Positions 1 to 9,200 of a stretch of 54,467 bases of DNA are shown one piece after another. Under the pieces are notes generated by a model, which saw nothing but the letters and a program-made list of their open reading frames with translations, was not told the origin of the DNA and ran no database searches. Within the stretch, counting starts at the first letter, position 1. Every line of letters begins with the position of its first letter. The stretch lies in NCBI GenBank assembly GCA_028876385.1, contig JAGWSF010000197.1, positions 1-54,467 on the forward strand, given 5' to 3'. The position numbers and the translations under genes are program-made. Source of the stretch: Acidobacteriota bacterium (lineage in GTDB: Bacteria > Actinomycetota > Acidimicrobiia > Acidimicrobiales > Palsa-688).

Positions 1-1
1 C

Positions 2-715
2 ACACAGGACGGCGACTGCCGGTCCTACGTGTTCACACCTCCGGGATCGGACCCGCACCCGGCGGTGATCTTCTACATGGACGGGCTCGGGATCCGCCCG
101 ACCATATTCGACATGGGCCAGCGGCTCGCCGACTACGGCTATGTGGTGCTCGTGCCCGACATGTTCTACCGGGTCGGGCCCTACGAGCCCCTCGATCCCA
201 AGGAGGTCCTCGCTTCGGGTGACGTGCGGGCGGCACTGGCTCCCTATTTTTCTTCGACCGACAACCGCCGGGCCGGTGAGGACACCGGAGCGTTCCTCGC
301 CTACCTCGACACCCGTGATGACGTGGCCGGGACCAAGGTGGGCACGACCGGCTACTGCATGGGCGGAGGGATGTCGCTGACCGCGGCGGGAACCCACCCC
401 GACCGGATCGCTGCCGCCGCCAGCTTCCACGGCGGCAACCTGGCCACCGACTCCGAGATGAGCCCCCACCTGCTGGCGCCGTCGATGGCCGCCCGGGTCT
501 ACGTGGCCGGCGCCGACCAGGACAACTCCTACCCCCCCGAGATGGCCGAACGGCTGGACCAGGCGCTGAGCGACGCCGGCGTGGACCACCGCTGCGAGAT
601 CTACCCCGGGGCCATGCACGGCTGGACGATGGCGGACTTCCCGATCTACGACGAGGCGGCCGCCGAACGCCACTGGCAGGAGTTGGCCACCCTGTTCGCC
701 GAGACCCTCACCTGA
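2..715 (+). CDS. Dienelactone hydrolase family protein (5' truncated by window)
   Basis: Cytoplasmic alpha/beta hydrolase of the dienelactone hydrolase family. The nucleophile elbow GYCMGGG holds the catalytic Cys, followed by Asp in AGADQD and His in GAMHGW, so the Cys-Asp-His triad is complete. An early FYMDGLGIRP segment is typical of this subfamily. The reading frame is open to the first base of the window and the residues before the first GTG (position 29) read as family-like sequence (TQDGDCRSYVFTPPG), so the true start lies upstream and about 20-30 residues are missing. Substrate unknown; members cleave dienelactones or other small esters. The 3' end runs into a GC-rich repeat before the convergent VOC gene. 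Confidence 0.9.
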   Translation, partial: TQDGDCRSYVFTPPGSDPHPAVIFYMDGLGIRPTIFDMGQRLADYGYVVLVPDMFYRVGPYEPLDPKEVLASGDVRAALAPYFSSTDNRRAGEDTGAFLAYLDTRDDVAGTKVGTTGYCMGGGMSLTAAGTHPDRIAAAASFHGGNLATDSEMSPHLLAPSMAARVYVAGADQDNSYPPEMAERLDQALSDAGVDHRCEIYPGAMHGWTMADFPIYDEAAAERHWQELATLFAETLT

Positions 716-716
716 T

Positions 717-870
717 CCCGGCTGACCGACCGGACCGACCGACCGGACCGACCCGCGGCCGACCCGGCTGACCGACTCGGCTGACCGGCTGGCCGACCCG
801 GCTGACCGGCTGACCGACCGGACCGACCCGCGGCCGACCCGGCTGACCGGCCGGCCCACCACCGATTGGG
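717..870. repeat. Imperfect GC-rich tandem repeat between convergent genes
   Basis: Array built from GACCGACCGG and GGCTGACCG words. A 38-bp block beginning GACCGACCGGACCGACCCG occurs at 737-774 and again at 812-849 (75-bp period), with shorter degenerate copies around it. It fills the space between the stop codons of two convergent genes. It could act as a structured 3' region for both transcripts; no simple hairpin plus T-run terminator is visible. Confidence 0.75.
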
Positions 871-923
871 CGAGCCGCCCGCGGGACGCCCGCAGAGGGC
901 GACCCGCGGCGGCGGCCGGTGGG

Positions 924-1370
924 TCAGGGGGAGGCCATGAGCTCGACCCTGGTCCCGTCGGGGTCGGCCAGGAACACCAGCTCGACGCCGGGGCTCTGGC
1001 GGGTCGCCGGCAGGAGGGTTCCCCCGAAGCGCTGGAGCCGGTCGGCTACGGCGTCGACGTCCGAGACCCAAAAGGACAGGTGGGTGAGACCCAGCTGGTT
1101 ACGGCGCAGCGACGGCGTCCCCTCGGCGGCCGGAGTGTTCCACTCCAGCAACTCGATGCGCAGCGAGCCATGGGTGATCATCTGCGAGACGATCACGGCC
1201 CGCTCGCCGACCTCGAGGGCGTGGCCCAGACCGGGCAGCTGATCGGTGTCGAGCTCGTAGCGCTCGGCCGGTTCGCAACCCAGGCCGTCGCAGTAGAAGC
1301 TCATGGAGCGGGCCAGATCGGTGACACACAACCCGATGTGGGACCAGCGGGGGACGGCCTCAGTGCTCAT
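924..1370 (-). CDS. VOC (glyoxalase/bleomycin-resistance) family protein
   Basis: A 148-residue vicinal-oxygen-chelate protein with the paired beta-alpha-beta-beta-beta modules of the family. Module 1 begins WSHIGLCVTDLARSMSFY; module 2 contains LTHLSFWVSDVDA and ends FLADPDGTRVELM. Metal-ligand-like residues are His near the start, Glu in RIELLEW, His in LTHLSF and the terminal Glu. The ATG at 1370 is chosen because homology begins right after it; the open frame upstream to 1589 reads as unrelated basic sequence. It could be a lactoylglutathione lyase-like enzyme, a dioxygenase or a drug-binding protein. Confidence 0.85.
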   Translation of the reverse strand: MSTEAVPRWSHIGLCVTDLARSMSFYCDGLGCEPAERYELDTDQLPGLGHALEVGERAVIVSQMITHGSLRIELLEWNTPAAEGTPSLRRNQLGLTHLSFWVSDVDAVADRLQRFGGTLLPATRQSPGVELVFLADPDGTRVELMASP

Positions 1371-1526
1371 CGCGGACTCGTCGCGATCGGCCCGGGGCCA
1401 ACATAGGTCTTGGCGTTCATGGCTACAGCCTGCCCGACCGGAGACCCGCCATGGTCGCCGGGTCGCCGCGGAAGACAAAGGAAAAGGTATCCGTGCCCGG
1501 CCGAGGTAGCCGCCGTAGATTCGACG

Positions 1527-2408
1527 GTGGTGGCAGAAGCCCAACCGCCGTCGGCGGACACACCCAAAGGAGCGCCGCCGCACGTCCACGAAGTGTCACC
1601 GGCGCTCGGCCGGGCGCTGCACGGCCACGCTCCGCCGTGGGTCAAGGACTTTGATGATCTGGCCTACGAGTGGAGGCGTCTGTTCGCCGAGTTCGTCGGG
1701 ACGTTCCTCCTCGTGGTCGTCGCGGCCGGCGCGGGGGTCATCGACGCCACCTCCCACGGGATGATCGGTCGGGTCCCGTCGGTCGTCGCCCCGGCCCTCA
1801 TGGTGATGGCGGTCATCCTCTCGGTGGGCGCCGTCTCGGGGGCGCACCTCAACCCGGTCGTGAGCGTGGCCTTCGCCCTCCGCCGCGAGTTCCCCTGGAA
1901 GCGCATCGCCGGGTACGTGCTGGCGCAGATGGCCGGGGCCGTGGCCGCCGTACTGACCCTGTGGGCCATGTTCGGCAAAGCCGGCTCGCTCGGGGCCAAC
2001 CTGCCGGGCGCCCACACCTCCGACCTGCGGGCCATGGTGATGGAGATCCTGCTCACCTTCGGCCTGGTCACGACCATTCTCGGGACGGCCTCCGGTGCTC
2101 AGAACGTCGGGCCCCTGTCAGCCCTGGCGGTGGCCGGCTACATCGCGCTCGCCGGTCTTTGGTCGAGCCCGGTGAGCGGCGCATCCATGAACCCGGTGCG
2201 GTCGCTGGCGCCGGACCTGTTCAACGGGCGGATCGGGAGCGTCTGGATCTACCTGGCCGGGCCGACGGTCGGGATGCTCGTCGCCGTCGCCGTCGCATGG
2301 GTACTCCGGGGTCCCGGGGGCGATGCCACCGCGGCCCACGCCGCTCAGGGATCGCTCGGGGTCCTTTTTGTCCATGAGCATCCGTCGACCCACGATCGCA
2401 ACGAGTAG
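1527..2408 (+). CDS. Aquaporin/MIP family channel
   Basis: Six-helix membrane channel of the major intrinsic protein family. Both pore half-helices are present: GAHLNPVV in the first half and GASMNPVRS in the second, so the first NPA box is NPV and the second also reads NPV. The membrane core begins at WRRLFAEFVGTFLLVVVAAG. The N-terminus carries about 50 hydrophilic residues (PPSADTPKG, HVHEVSPALG). The start is uncertain: the frame is open to TTG 1410 and ATG 1419, but that extension is Arg/Pro-rich, so GTG 1527 (or 1530) is preferred. NPV boxes are seen in actinobacterial MIPs; water, glycerol or another small solute is possible. Confidence 0.85.
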   Translation: MVAEAQPPSADTPKGAPPHVHEVSPALGRALHGHAPPWVKDFDDLAYEWRRLFAEFVGTFLLVVVAAGAGVIDATSHGMIGRVPSVVAPALMVMAVILSVGAVSGAHLNPVVSVAFALRREFPWKRIAGYVLAQMAGAVAAVLTLWAMFGKAGSLGANLPGAHTSDLRAMVMEILLTFGLVTTILGTASGAQNVGPLSALAVAGYIALAGLWSSPVSGASMNPVRSLAPDLFNGRIGSVWIYLAGPTVGMLVAVAVAWVLRGPGGDATAAHAAQGSLGVLFVHEHPSTHDRNE

Positions 2409-2425
2409 AGCGGAGGGCGAACGGA

Positions 2426-2929
2426 ATGGGGGAAGGAAAAAGGGATGGCGAGAAGCGGTTGCGCCTCGGTAAATCCCGGCCAGAGCACTGGAAGGACGAC
2501 CCCGATGGGCACGACTTCCCGGCGGCCGCGAGCTACCTGGGCCTGCTCGCCGACGGTCAAACAGTAGAAGCGCTCATCTCGGCGCTGCGCCGCGCCCCGA
2601 CCCGGCACGCCAAGGCCAAAGACCTGCTTCGGGCCAGCCGGCTCGCTCTCCTCGGCACCGACAACGCGCACGTCATCGCCGACCTGGACAAGGTGCGCGA
2701 CGGAGAGCCTCTCTCGCCCGTCCTGCTCGTCCGTGGCGCCCTCCGCCATGACACGCCGCTCACCGTCGCCGACGGCTACCACCGGATCTGCGCGAGCTAC
2801 CACCTCGACGAGAACGCCGACATCCCCTACCGGATCGTCGATCTCCCGCCGGCCGAAGCGGGGGAGCGACCCGAGGTCAAAGTGAAGGCGCCGGGCCGGG
2901 CCGTCCGTGGGGAGAAACCGATTGACTGA
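2426..2929 (+). CDS. ParB-like (ParB/Srx-fold) hypothetical protein
   Basis: A 167-residue soluble protein. The middle holds a helical stretch ending in KAKDLLRASR, then SPVLLVRG and the motif DGYHRICASYHLDE, which matches the ParB N-terminal-type 'G-x-H-R' phosphate-contacting loop. No helix-turn-helix follows, so it is not a complete chromosome-partitioning ParB. The ATG follows GGAGGGCGAACGGA, giving a plausible ribosome site. It lies 17 bp after the aquaporin gene. Its stop codon falls inside the TetR operator of the next gene. Function unknown; members of this fold include nucleases and CTP-dependent DNA clamps. Confidence 0.7.
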   Translation: MGEGKRDGEKRLRLGKSRPEHWKDDPDGHDFPAAASYLGLLADGQTVEALISALRRAPTRHAKAKDLLRASRLALLGTDNAHVIADLDKVRDGEPLSPVLLVRGALRHDTPLTVADGYHRICASYHLDENADIPYRIVDLPPAEAGERPEVKVKAPGRAVRGEKPID

Positions 2930-2950
2930 CTGACTCAGTCAGTTTATGGT
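2922..2950 (+). promoter_or_regulatory. Sigma70-type promoter of the TetR gene
   Basis: -35 TTGACT (2922-2927), a 17-bp spacer and -10 TATGGT (2945-2950). The predicted transcription start (about 2957) coincides with the TTG 2956/GTG 2959 start of the TetR gene, so the mRNA would be leaderless. The spacer is almost entirely the palindromic operator. Confidence 0.6.
2925..2943. promoter_or_regulatory. TetR-type palindromic operator
   Basis: Perfect 19-bp odd palindrome ACTGACTGA-C-TCAGTCAGT. It lies between the -35 and -10 hexamers and overlaps the stop codon of the upstream ParB-like gene (2927-2929). The position is typical of autorepression by the adjacent TetR protein. Confidence 0.75.
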
Positions 2951-2958
2951 ACGGGTTG

Positions 2959-3657
2959 GTGCCCCGTCCATCGCCCGGTGATCGCCTCGAAAGTTTGGCC
3001 CAGGCGGCCACCGTGGCGTTCGGCCGCCACGGCTACCGCGGTACCCGGATGGCTGACGTGGGCGTGGCCGCCGGGATGTCGGCCGGGTCGGTGTTCAACT
3101 ACGTGGAGAGCAAAGAGGCGCTGTTCCACCTGGTCTTCAACCGGGCGTTCGAACCCGACGGTGACGGTCCGCCGGCCCTTCCCATCCCCACTCCGCCGCC
3201 GGGGCGGACGGCGGCCCAGATCGAAGCCCATCTGCGGTCCCTTCCCGTTCCCTGCCTCAAAGCGGCCCTCGCCGCCGACGACCCGGCCGACGTCGGGGCC
3301 GAACTGCGGGGCATCGTCCTGGAGCGCTACACCATCCAGGAGGACCTGTGGCCGGTCCTGGCGGTGATCGAACGCTGCGCCGCCGAGGTCCCCGAGATCG
3401 AGGAGTTCTACTACCGGCGGACCCGGGTCGGGTACTTCGGTCGCCTGGCCGCCTACCTCGAGAAGCGGGCCGCATCCGGTCATCTGCGTGCCATGCCGGA
3501 CTTCGCGGTGGCCGCCCGCATCGTTTCGGAGATGATCTCGTGGTTCGCCTGGCACCGCAAAGAGGGCCGCGACGCCCACCTGTTCACCGACGACTCCGCC
3601 CGCGACACGGTGGTGGCCTTCGTGGGCGCCGCCCTGCTCCCCCCGTCGGCGTCATGA
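2959..3657 (+). CDS. TetR/AcrR family transcriptional regulator
   Basis: N-terminal TetR HTH: LAQAATVAFGRHGYRGTRMADV, recognition helix around GMSAGSVFNYVESKEALF. The ligand-binding C-terminal domain has no close signature I recognise. The start is GTG 2959 (or TTG 2956). There is no Shine-Dalgarno, consistent with the leaderless promoter found just upstream. The gene overlaps the following glycosyltransferase by ATGA (3654-3657), so the two are co-transcribed and probably functionally linked. The palindrome at 2925-2943 suggests autoregulation of the pair. Confidence 0.9.
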   Translation: MPRPSPGDRLESLAQAATVAFGRHGYRGTRMADVGVAAGMSAGSVFNYVESKEALFHLVFNRAFEPDGDGPPALPIPTPPPGRTAAQIEAHLRSLPVPCLKAALAADDPADVGAELRGIVLERYTIQEDLWPVLAVIERCAAEVPEIEEFYYRRTRVGYFGRLAAYLEKRAASGHLRAMPDFAVAARIVSEMISWFAWHRKEGRDAHLFTDDSARDTVVAFVGAALLPPSAS

Positions 3658-5393
3658 CCAGCCCGGCAGCCTCAACGTTGGGTACCGAGGGGCCGGCCCG
3701 TCGCGACGCGCCGCTTCTGTGGAAGCCCGCGGTGTTCGGGGTGGCGGCCGCCTTCGTGGCCCTCGAACTGGCCCTGTCGGCCCGGTACGGGTTTCACCGC
3801 GACGAGCTGTACTTCCTGGCCTGCTCTCGCCACATGGCCTGGGGCTACGTGGACCAGCCGCCCTTCGTGCCCGCCGTAGCCTGGCTGGCCACCCATCTGT
3901 TCGGGACCTCGGCGCCGGCGCTGCGGGTGTTCCCCGCCCTCGCCGGCGGGCTCACCGTCGTGCTGAGCGCCCTGATGGGCCGCCAACTGGGTGGCGGAAA
4001 GCTGGCTCAACTGCTGGCCGCCCTGGCCGGGGCTACGTCGCCTCAGGTGCTCGCGGCGTTTCATCTGTTGTCCACGGCCAGTTTCGACATGATGTTCTGG
4101 GCCGCCATCTGCTACCTCGTGCTGCGCTGGATGTCGAGCGGCGACGACCGCTGGTGGCTGGCGATCGGTGCGCTGAGCGGGGTGGCGCTGCTGAACAAGG
4201 ACAACGTTTTGTTCCTCCTTTTTTCCCTGGCCGCCGCGCTACTGCTCGGAGGTCGGGCCCGGGATCTGGTCAACCCGTGGCTGGCGGCGGGAATCGTGGC
4301 GGCTCTGGTCATCTGGTCTCCCAACATCGACTGGAACGCCCGTCACCGGTGGGCCGCCGTATCGATGATGCACAGCCTCCACCAGGAGAACTCGTCGCTC
4401 GGCGCATCCATCGGTTTCATCCCGTCGCAGTTGATCGTCGTCGGTCCGCTGCTGATCGCCCTGTGGTGGCCGGGGCTGCGCCGCCTCCTGCGGCAGCCTT
4501 CCGTCAAACCGATGGGGGTGGCCTTCCTCGTCGCCGTCGCCCTCTACACCCTCGGTGGCGCCAAGCCGTACTACCTGGCCGGCTTCTACTTCGTGCTCTT
4601 CGCCGCGGGGGCGGTTCAGGCCGAGCAGCGGGCGACCAGTCGGACTGACCGGGCTAGCCGTGCCGACCGGGCTAGCCGTGCCGACCGGGCTAGCCGTGCC
4701 GACGGGGGCGGCCGGGCCGACGGGGGCGGCCGGGCCGACGGGGGCGGCCGTGTCGACCGTGCCGATGGGGTCGGCCGTACCTACCGTGCCGGACGTGCCG
4801 GACGTGCCGACGGGGGCGACCGGGCCGACGGTGCGGCCCCGGACCCTGCCCGGCTACCGGCCCCGGCGACCCGCCGGTGGATGGCGGTCATGTTGGTTGG
4901 GCTGTTGGTGGTCCTCCCCCTCACCGAGCCCGTCCTGCCCCAAAGCACGCTGCCGTCCGGGGCGTGGGAGTCCAAGATCAACAAGGACCTCAGCGCCACA
5001 GTCGGTTGGCCCGACCTGGTCCGCCAGGTCGCGGCGGTCGCCGACACCCTGCCCACCCAGCAGCGGGCCGATCTCGTGGTCTTCACCGGCGACTATGGAG
5101 CGGCCGGAGCCGTCGACCTCTGGGGCCCACGCTACGGCCTGCCCCACGCCATCAGCGGACAAAACAACTACTGGTGGTGGGGCCCGGCCGGGGCCCGCGA
5201 CGGGGCCACCACCATCGCCGTCAACCTGTCCCGGTCCTATCTGCTCACCATCTTCACCGAGGTCACATCCGCCGGGGTCGTCCGCACCCCCGGCCACGTA
5301 TGGACCGAGGAGCGGGACGAACCGATCTGGGTATGCCGGGGCCAGAAGGTGACCTGGGCGGCGGCGTGGCCGGCCGCCCGCCACTACGACTGA
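3654..5393 (+). CDS. PMT/ArnT-like membrane glycosyltransferase (GT39/GT83 type)
   Basis: A 579-residue polytopic membrane protein. After TM1 (AVFGVAAAFVALELAL) comes RYGFHRDELYFLACSRHMAW, with the acidic DE pair in the first extracytoplasmic loop that is catalytic in the PMT/ArnT family, then DQPPFVPAVAWL. About ten TM helices run to residue ~325. A basic/acidic low-complexity stretch (ASRADRASRAD, then GGGRADGGG) of about 70 residues follows, then one more TM and a soluble C-terminal domain containing GQNNYWWWGP. It would transfer a sugar from a polyprenyl-phosphate donor to lipid, protein or glycan outside the membrane. ATG overlaps the TetR stop. Confidence 0.88.
   Translation: MTSPAASTLGTEGPARRDAPLLWKPAVFGVAAAFVALELALSARYGFHRDELYFLACSRHMAWGYVDQPPFVPAVAWLATHLFGTSAPALRVFPALAGGLTVVLSALMGRQLGGGKLAQLLAALAGATSPQVLAAFHLLSTASFDMMFWAAICYLVLRWMSSGDDRWWLAIGALSGVALLNKDNVLFLLFSLAAALLLGGRARDLVNPWLAAGIVAALVIWSPNIDWNARHRWAAVSMMHSLHQENSSLGASIGFIPSQLIVVGPLLIALWWPGLRRLLRQPSVKPMGVAFLVAVALYTLGGAKPYYLAGFYFVLFAAGAVQAEQRATSRTDRASRADRASRADRASRADGGGRADGGGRADGGGRVDRADGVGRTYRAGRAGRADGGDRADGAAPDPARLPAPATRRWMAVMLVGLLVVLPLTEPVLPQSTLPSGAWESKINKDLSATVGWPDLVRQVAAVADTLPTQQRADLVVFTGDYGAAGAVDLWGPRYGLPHAISGQNNYWWWGPAGARDGATTIAVNLSRSYLLTIFTEVTSAGVVRTPGHVWTEERDEPIWVCRGQKVTWAAAWPAARHYD
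4636..4830 (+). repeat. In-frame 18-bp tandem repeats inside the glycosyltransferase gene
   Basis: Three copies of GACCGGGCTAGCCGTGCC followed by three of GACGGGGGCGGCCGGGCC and degenerate copies. The period is 18 bp, so the frame is kept and copies encode R/A/S/D- or G/R/A/D-rich hexapeptides. They sit between the membrane core and the C-terminal domain. Confidence 0.85.
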
Positions 5394-5601
5394 CCCCGAA
5401 CAAGGGCCGGCGGGCCGACAGGCAGTCCCTGTGGACGGCTCGCCCCTCGGCCAGGAGATCGTCACCCCACTACGACGACGTGGTTGCTCGCCGCGACGGG
5501 CCCCTATGCCAGCCGGCTAAACCGGTCAGGGAGTGCGGCCCGTTCGCCCCGCCATCACGTGGGCGGCCCGACTGAGCGGGCCGCTACAGTTCCCGGCCAC
5601 T

Positions 5602-6186
5602 GTGAAGATCGGCGTGATATCGGACGTGCACTGCCACGTCGCCGCGCTCGAAGCGGCGCTCGACCTCATGGCCGGTCAGGTCGACGAGGTCCTCGTCGCC
5701 GGTGACGTCGTCTACGAGTACCGATTCAGCAACGATGTGGTCGGCCACCTGCGCCGGAGGGGCTTTCCCTGCATTCAGGGCAACCACGAGATGGTGCTGC
5801 TCGGCCCCGGCGGGGTCCGGGCCCGCTCGGGGCCGGCCGTCGACACCGACGCGCTGGAGTGGATGAGCACCTGGCCCTACCGACTAGACCTGGATCTGGG
5901 GGGCCGGGCGGTAACGATGGTCCACTCCACCCCGTGGCCTCCTTTCAACGATTACCTCACCGAGAACGACCCGGCCTGGTTGCGTTGCCGCGACCTGGAG
6001 GCCGACCTGCTGCTCACCGGGCACACCCACGTTCCTATGACCAGGACGGTGGAGGGGACGCTGATCGTCAATCCTGGCTCGCTCGGCGAGTCGCGTGAGT
6101 TGGGCGCCCGCGACCAGGCGTCGTTCGCGGTGGTGGACCTGGACCGCATGGAGGCGAACATCGTCCGCTTCCCCAACCCCGGCTGA
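5602..6186 (+). CDS. Metallophosphoesterase (YfcE-like)
   Basis: A 194-residue calcineurin-like phosphoesterase. Metal and phosphate motifs are in order: D-x-H (ISDVHCH), GD (VLVAGDVV), GNHE, a His in VHSTPW, and GHTHVPM near the C-terminus. The GTG at 5602 is chosen because the fold begins immediately (MKIGVISDVH); the upstream open frame to 5533 is Arg/Pro-rich. There is no clear ribosome-binding site. Length fits the small bacterial YfcE/MJ0936-like phosphodiesterases. It stands 208 bp after the glycosyltransferase and ends facing the secreted protein gene. Confidence 0.9.
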   Translation: MKIGVISDVHCHVAALEAALDLMAGQVDEVLVAGDVVYEYRFSNDVVGHLRRRGFPCIQGNHEMVLLGPGGVRARSGPAVDTDALEWMSTWPYRLDLDLGGRAVTMVHSTPWPPFNDYLTENDPAWLRCRDLEADLLLTGHTHVPMTRTVEGTLIVNPGSLGESRELGARDQASFAVVDLDRMEANIVRFPNPG

Positions 6187-6214
6187 CGCAAACCGTTCCG
6201 GGCCGCCGCGCCGC

Positions 6215-9200
6215 TCACCCGACCGTGACCGCCACGATGGGGGCGTTCAGGTGGGTGGCGCCGAGGCTGCCGAGGAAGGCGGCGTGGCCGAAGGTGAATA
6301 TGCCTCCGTCGGCGGCGGTGAGCCAGTATCCGGTTCCGTCGGGGGTGGTGGCTATTCCCACGATGGGGGCGTTGAGGTGGGCGTTGCCGAGGCTGCCGAG
6401 GAAGGAGGCGTGGCCGAAGGTGAATATTCCTCCGTCGGCGGCGGTGAGCCAGTATCCAGTTCCGTCAGGGGTGGTGGCTATTCCCACGATGGGGGCGTTG
6501 AGGTGGGTGGCGCCGAGGCTGCCGAGGAAGGCGGCGTGGCCGAAGGCGAATATGCCTCCGTCGGCGGCGGTGAGCCAGTATCCGGTTCCGTCGGGGGTGG
6601 TGGCTATTCCCACGATGGGGGCGTTGAGGTGGGCGTTGCCGAGGCTGCCGAGGAAGGAGGCGTCGCCGAAGGTGAACACCCCGCCGTCGGCGGTCGCCAC
6701 CCAGTACCCGGCCCCGTCGGGAGTGGAGGCCAGGCCGACCACCGGAGCCCGCAACCCCACGGTGGTGAGATCACCGTAGAGGTGGGCGTCGCCGAAGGCG
6801 GCGACCGTCCCTGACTGGTTGACCGTCCAGTAGCCCCGGCCGTCAGGCGTGGACGCGGCGGCCACCACCGTCGAGGTCGATCGTCCGCCCCCCGAGCCGA
6901 AGAAGCCGGCACCGCCCAGGGCGAACACCCCGCCGTCGCTCCCGATCAGGCGGTACCCCGCCGTGGACCCGCCCGGCGTGGTCGGGGTACCGGCGAGGAT
7001 CGGGTTGGACTCCTGCGACTCGGCTCCGAGACCTCCGTTGAACGCGGCGACGGTGAATACGTAGGTGTGACCGGAGGTGAGCCCGGTGATGTCCTCGGTG
7101 GTGGTGGTCGTGGTGAAGCTGTAGCTCTGCGGGCTGCTGCCCGGTACGGACGTGTCGAGGACCTTGACGGTGTAGCCGGTGATCGCCGCTCCGCCCGGAT
7201 CGCTCGGGGTCTGCCACGAGACGGTGACGGCGTTCGACGCCGTCTTGGTGGCGCTAACCGCCGTAGGGGCGGAGGCCGGCGCCGGAGGGCTGATGTCCAC
7301 CGTGAAGGTATGCGTCGGGGCGTCGTTGAGATCGGCATCCCGGGCGGAGTAGGTGACGGTGGTCGTGCCCGGCTGGTCGATCACAAGGTCGGCGGTCGAA
7401 CCGGCGACCAAGGTGTAGGGGATGGTCTCAGCCCCGCTGGTGCTCAAGTTGACGTTCTGGATGGCGACCCCGTTGGAGCCGGTCGCGCTCAGATGGACCC
7501 TCACCGACGTCCCGTAGGGGAACGGACCGGCGCTGGGTGCACCCGGGGTGGTGCTGGCGGTGACCGTGGGCGTGGTGGCCTGCGCCGCCGCGGCAAAAGC
7601 GAACCCCGGATCCGAGGTGAGACCGACGGTCATGTTGCCTCCGCCGGCGGCGATGACGTTCCCTGCGCCGGCGGCGATGACGTTGCCTGCGCCGGCGGCG
7701 ATGACGTTGCCTGCGCCGGCGGCGATGACGTTGCCTCCGCCGGCGGCGATCACACTGGCGCCGGTGATCTGCAGGTTGCCTCCGCCGGCGGCGATGACGT
7801 TGCCTCCGCCGGCGGCGATGACGTTGCCTGCGCCGGCGGCGATGACGTTGCCTCCGCCAGCAGCTATCACGTAGTCGCCGGCGTTCAAGGCCGAGATCCG
7901 TTGCGTGGGAACGCCGGTCAGCTCGGTGAACGGTCCGTTGCAGACGGTGGTGCCGTTCTGGTGACTCACCGAGGCGCAGAACAGCACGTTGTTGGTGGAG
8001 CTGCCGTTGGGGGTGTTGATCGACTGGGTGGCACCCTGCCACCAACTGGAGATGGCGTTCTCGGTGGCCGCCACTACGTTGCCGATCGTGGTGGCGACCT
8101 GGGCGGCGCCGCTCTCGAAGCTGCCTATCAGCCCGGAGAAGAAGCTGCTGAGGCTCTGGGCGTGCACACCAGTGGCGCTCGAGGTGGCGGTTGCAGTGTC
8201 GATGGTGACCACCAGGGGCTGGGTCAGGTTCACAGCCGGGGTCCAGGCCACCGCGAAGCCGCCCTGAGACTGGACGTTCGGGCCGAGCTCCGACTGGAGG
8301 GTGGTGGCGTCCCCGTGGAAGACCGACACCTGGGTCCCTGCGGCGAAGGTGCCCGGAGCGGCGGTCAGCAGGACCGTGGAGCCGTCCAGCGTCACACACG
8401 CCGTGTCCTTGACCACCAGCGGCCCGCAGGTGGTGCTCTGCAGGCTGCCGTCGGCGGCGACCGTCACGGTGGCGTCAGGCGCCGCGGCGGTGAAGGCGGT
8501 CGAGCTGTCGACGCTGCCCGTCGGGGGGTTGACATTGACGTCTACGGTGGCCTGGTAGTCCTTGCCGCTGGCCGGGTCGTGCATCACCACGTAGGCACCC
8601 CACCCGCCGGCCGGGCTGCCCCGCTCGTAGGTGCACGTCGCCGAGGTGGCGGAGGGCCCGGCACTGGTTGCGGTGCCGCCGTCGCCGCAGTAGTAGGCGA
8701 ACGTGGCGCCGGGTGGAATCGACGAGCCGCTGGCGTCGAGGGCCACTGTCAGTGGAGCAATCCCAGAAGTGTGGTCGGCGCTCAGCGTGGCGTCGGGAAC
8801 CGTGACCGTCACCGAGGAGGTCGAGGTGGCGGTCCCCCCCGTGCTGTCGGTCGCGGTCACCGACACCTGGTAGGTGCCCGTCGAAGTGAAAGTGTGGGAC
8901 ACGGTCGGGCCTGTGGCGGTGGTCTGGTCAGCCGGGTTGGAGGCGTTGGTGAACGTCCAGGTGACACTGGAGTCGAGCACCGGGTTCCATACGTCACCAA
9001 CGCCGACCGAGAAGGTGGCGGGGTCCCCCTGGAAGGCTGCCGGAAGGGACAGCACCGGTCCCAGCACCAGACCGCCGACCAGACCCGCCACCCGCACGAC
9101 GTCGTTGCCGTTGACCGCCTCCACCCAGGCGGCGATCCCGTCGCCTTGCCCGTCGGTGGCCACCCGCTGGCTGCTCGCCGAGTCGCTGGTCGAGGTGAGC

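Noticed and set aside
3348..3653. Upstream extension of the glycosyltransferase frame
   Set aside because: Overlaps the TetR gene in another frame and reads as Arg/Gly-rich sequence; the ATGA-coupled ATG at 3654 starts the homologous part.
7629..7866. CRISPR-like regular repeats
   Set aside because: No unique spacers; units are contiguous 24-bp codon repeats inside a coding frame.
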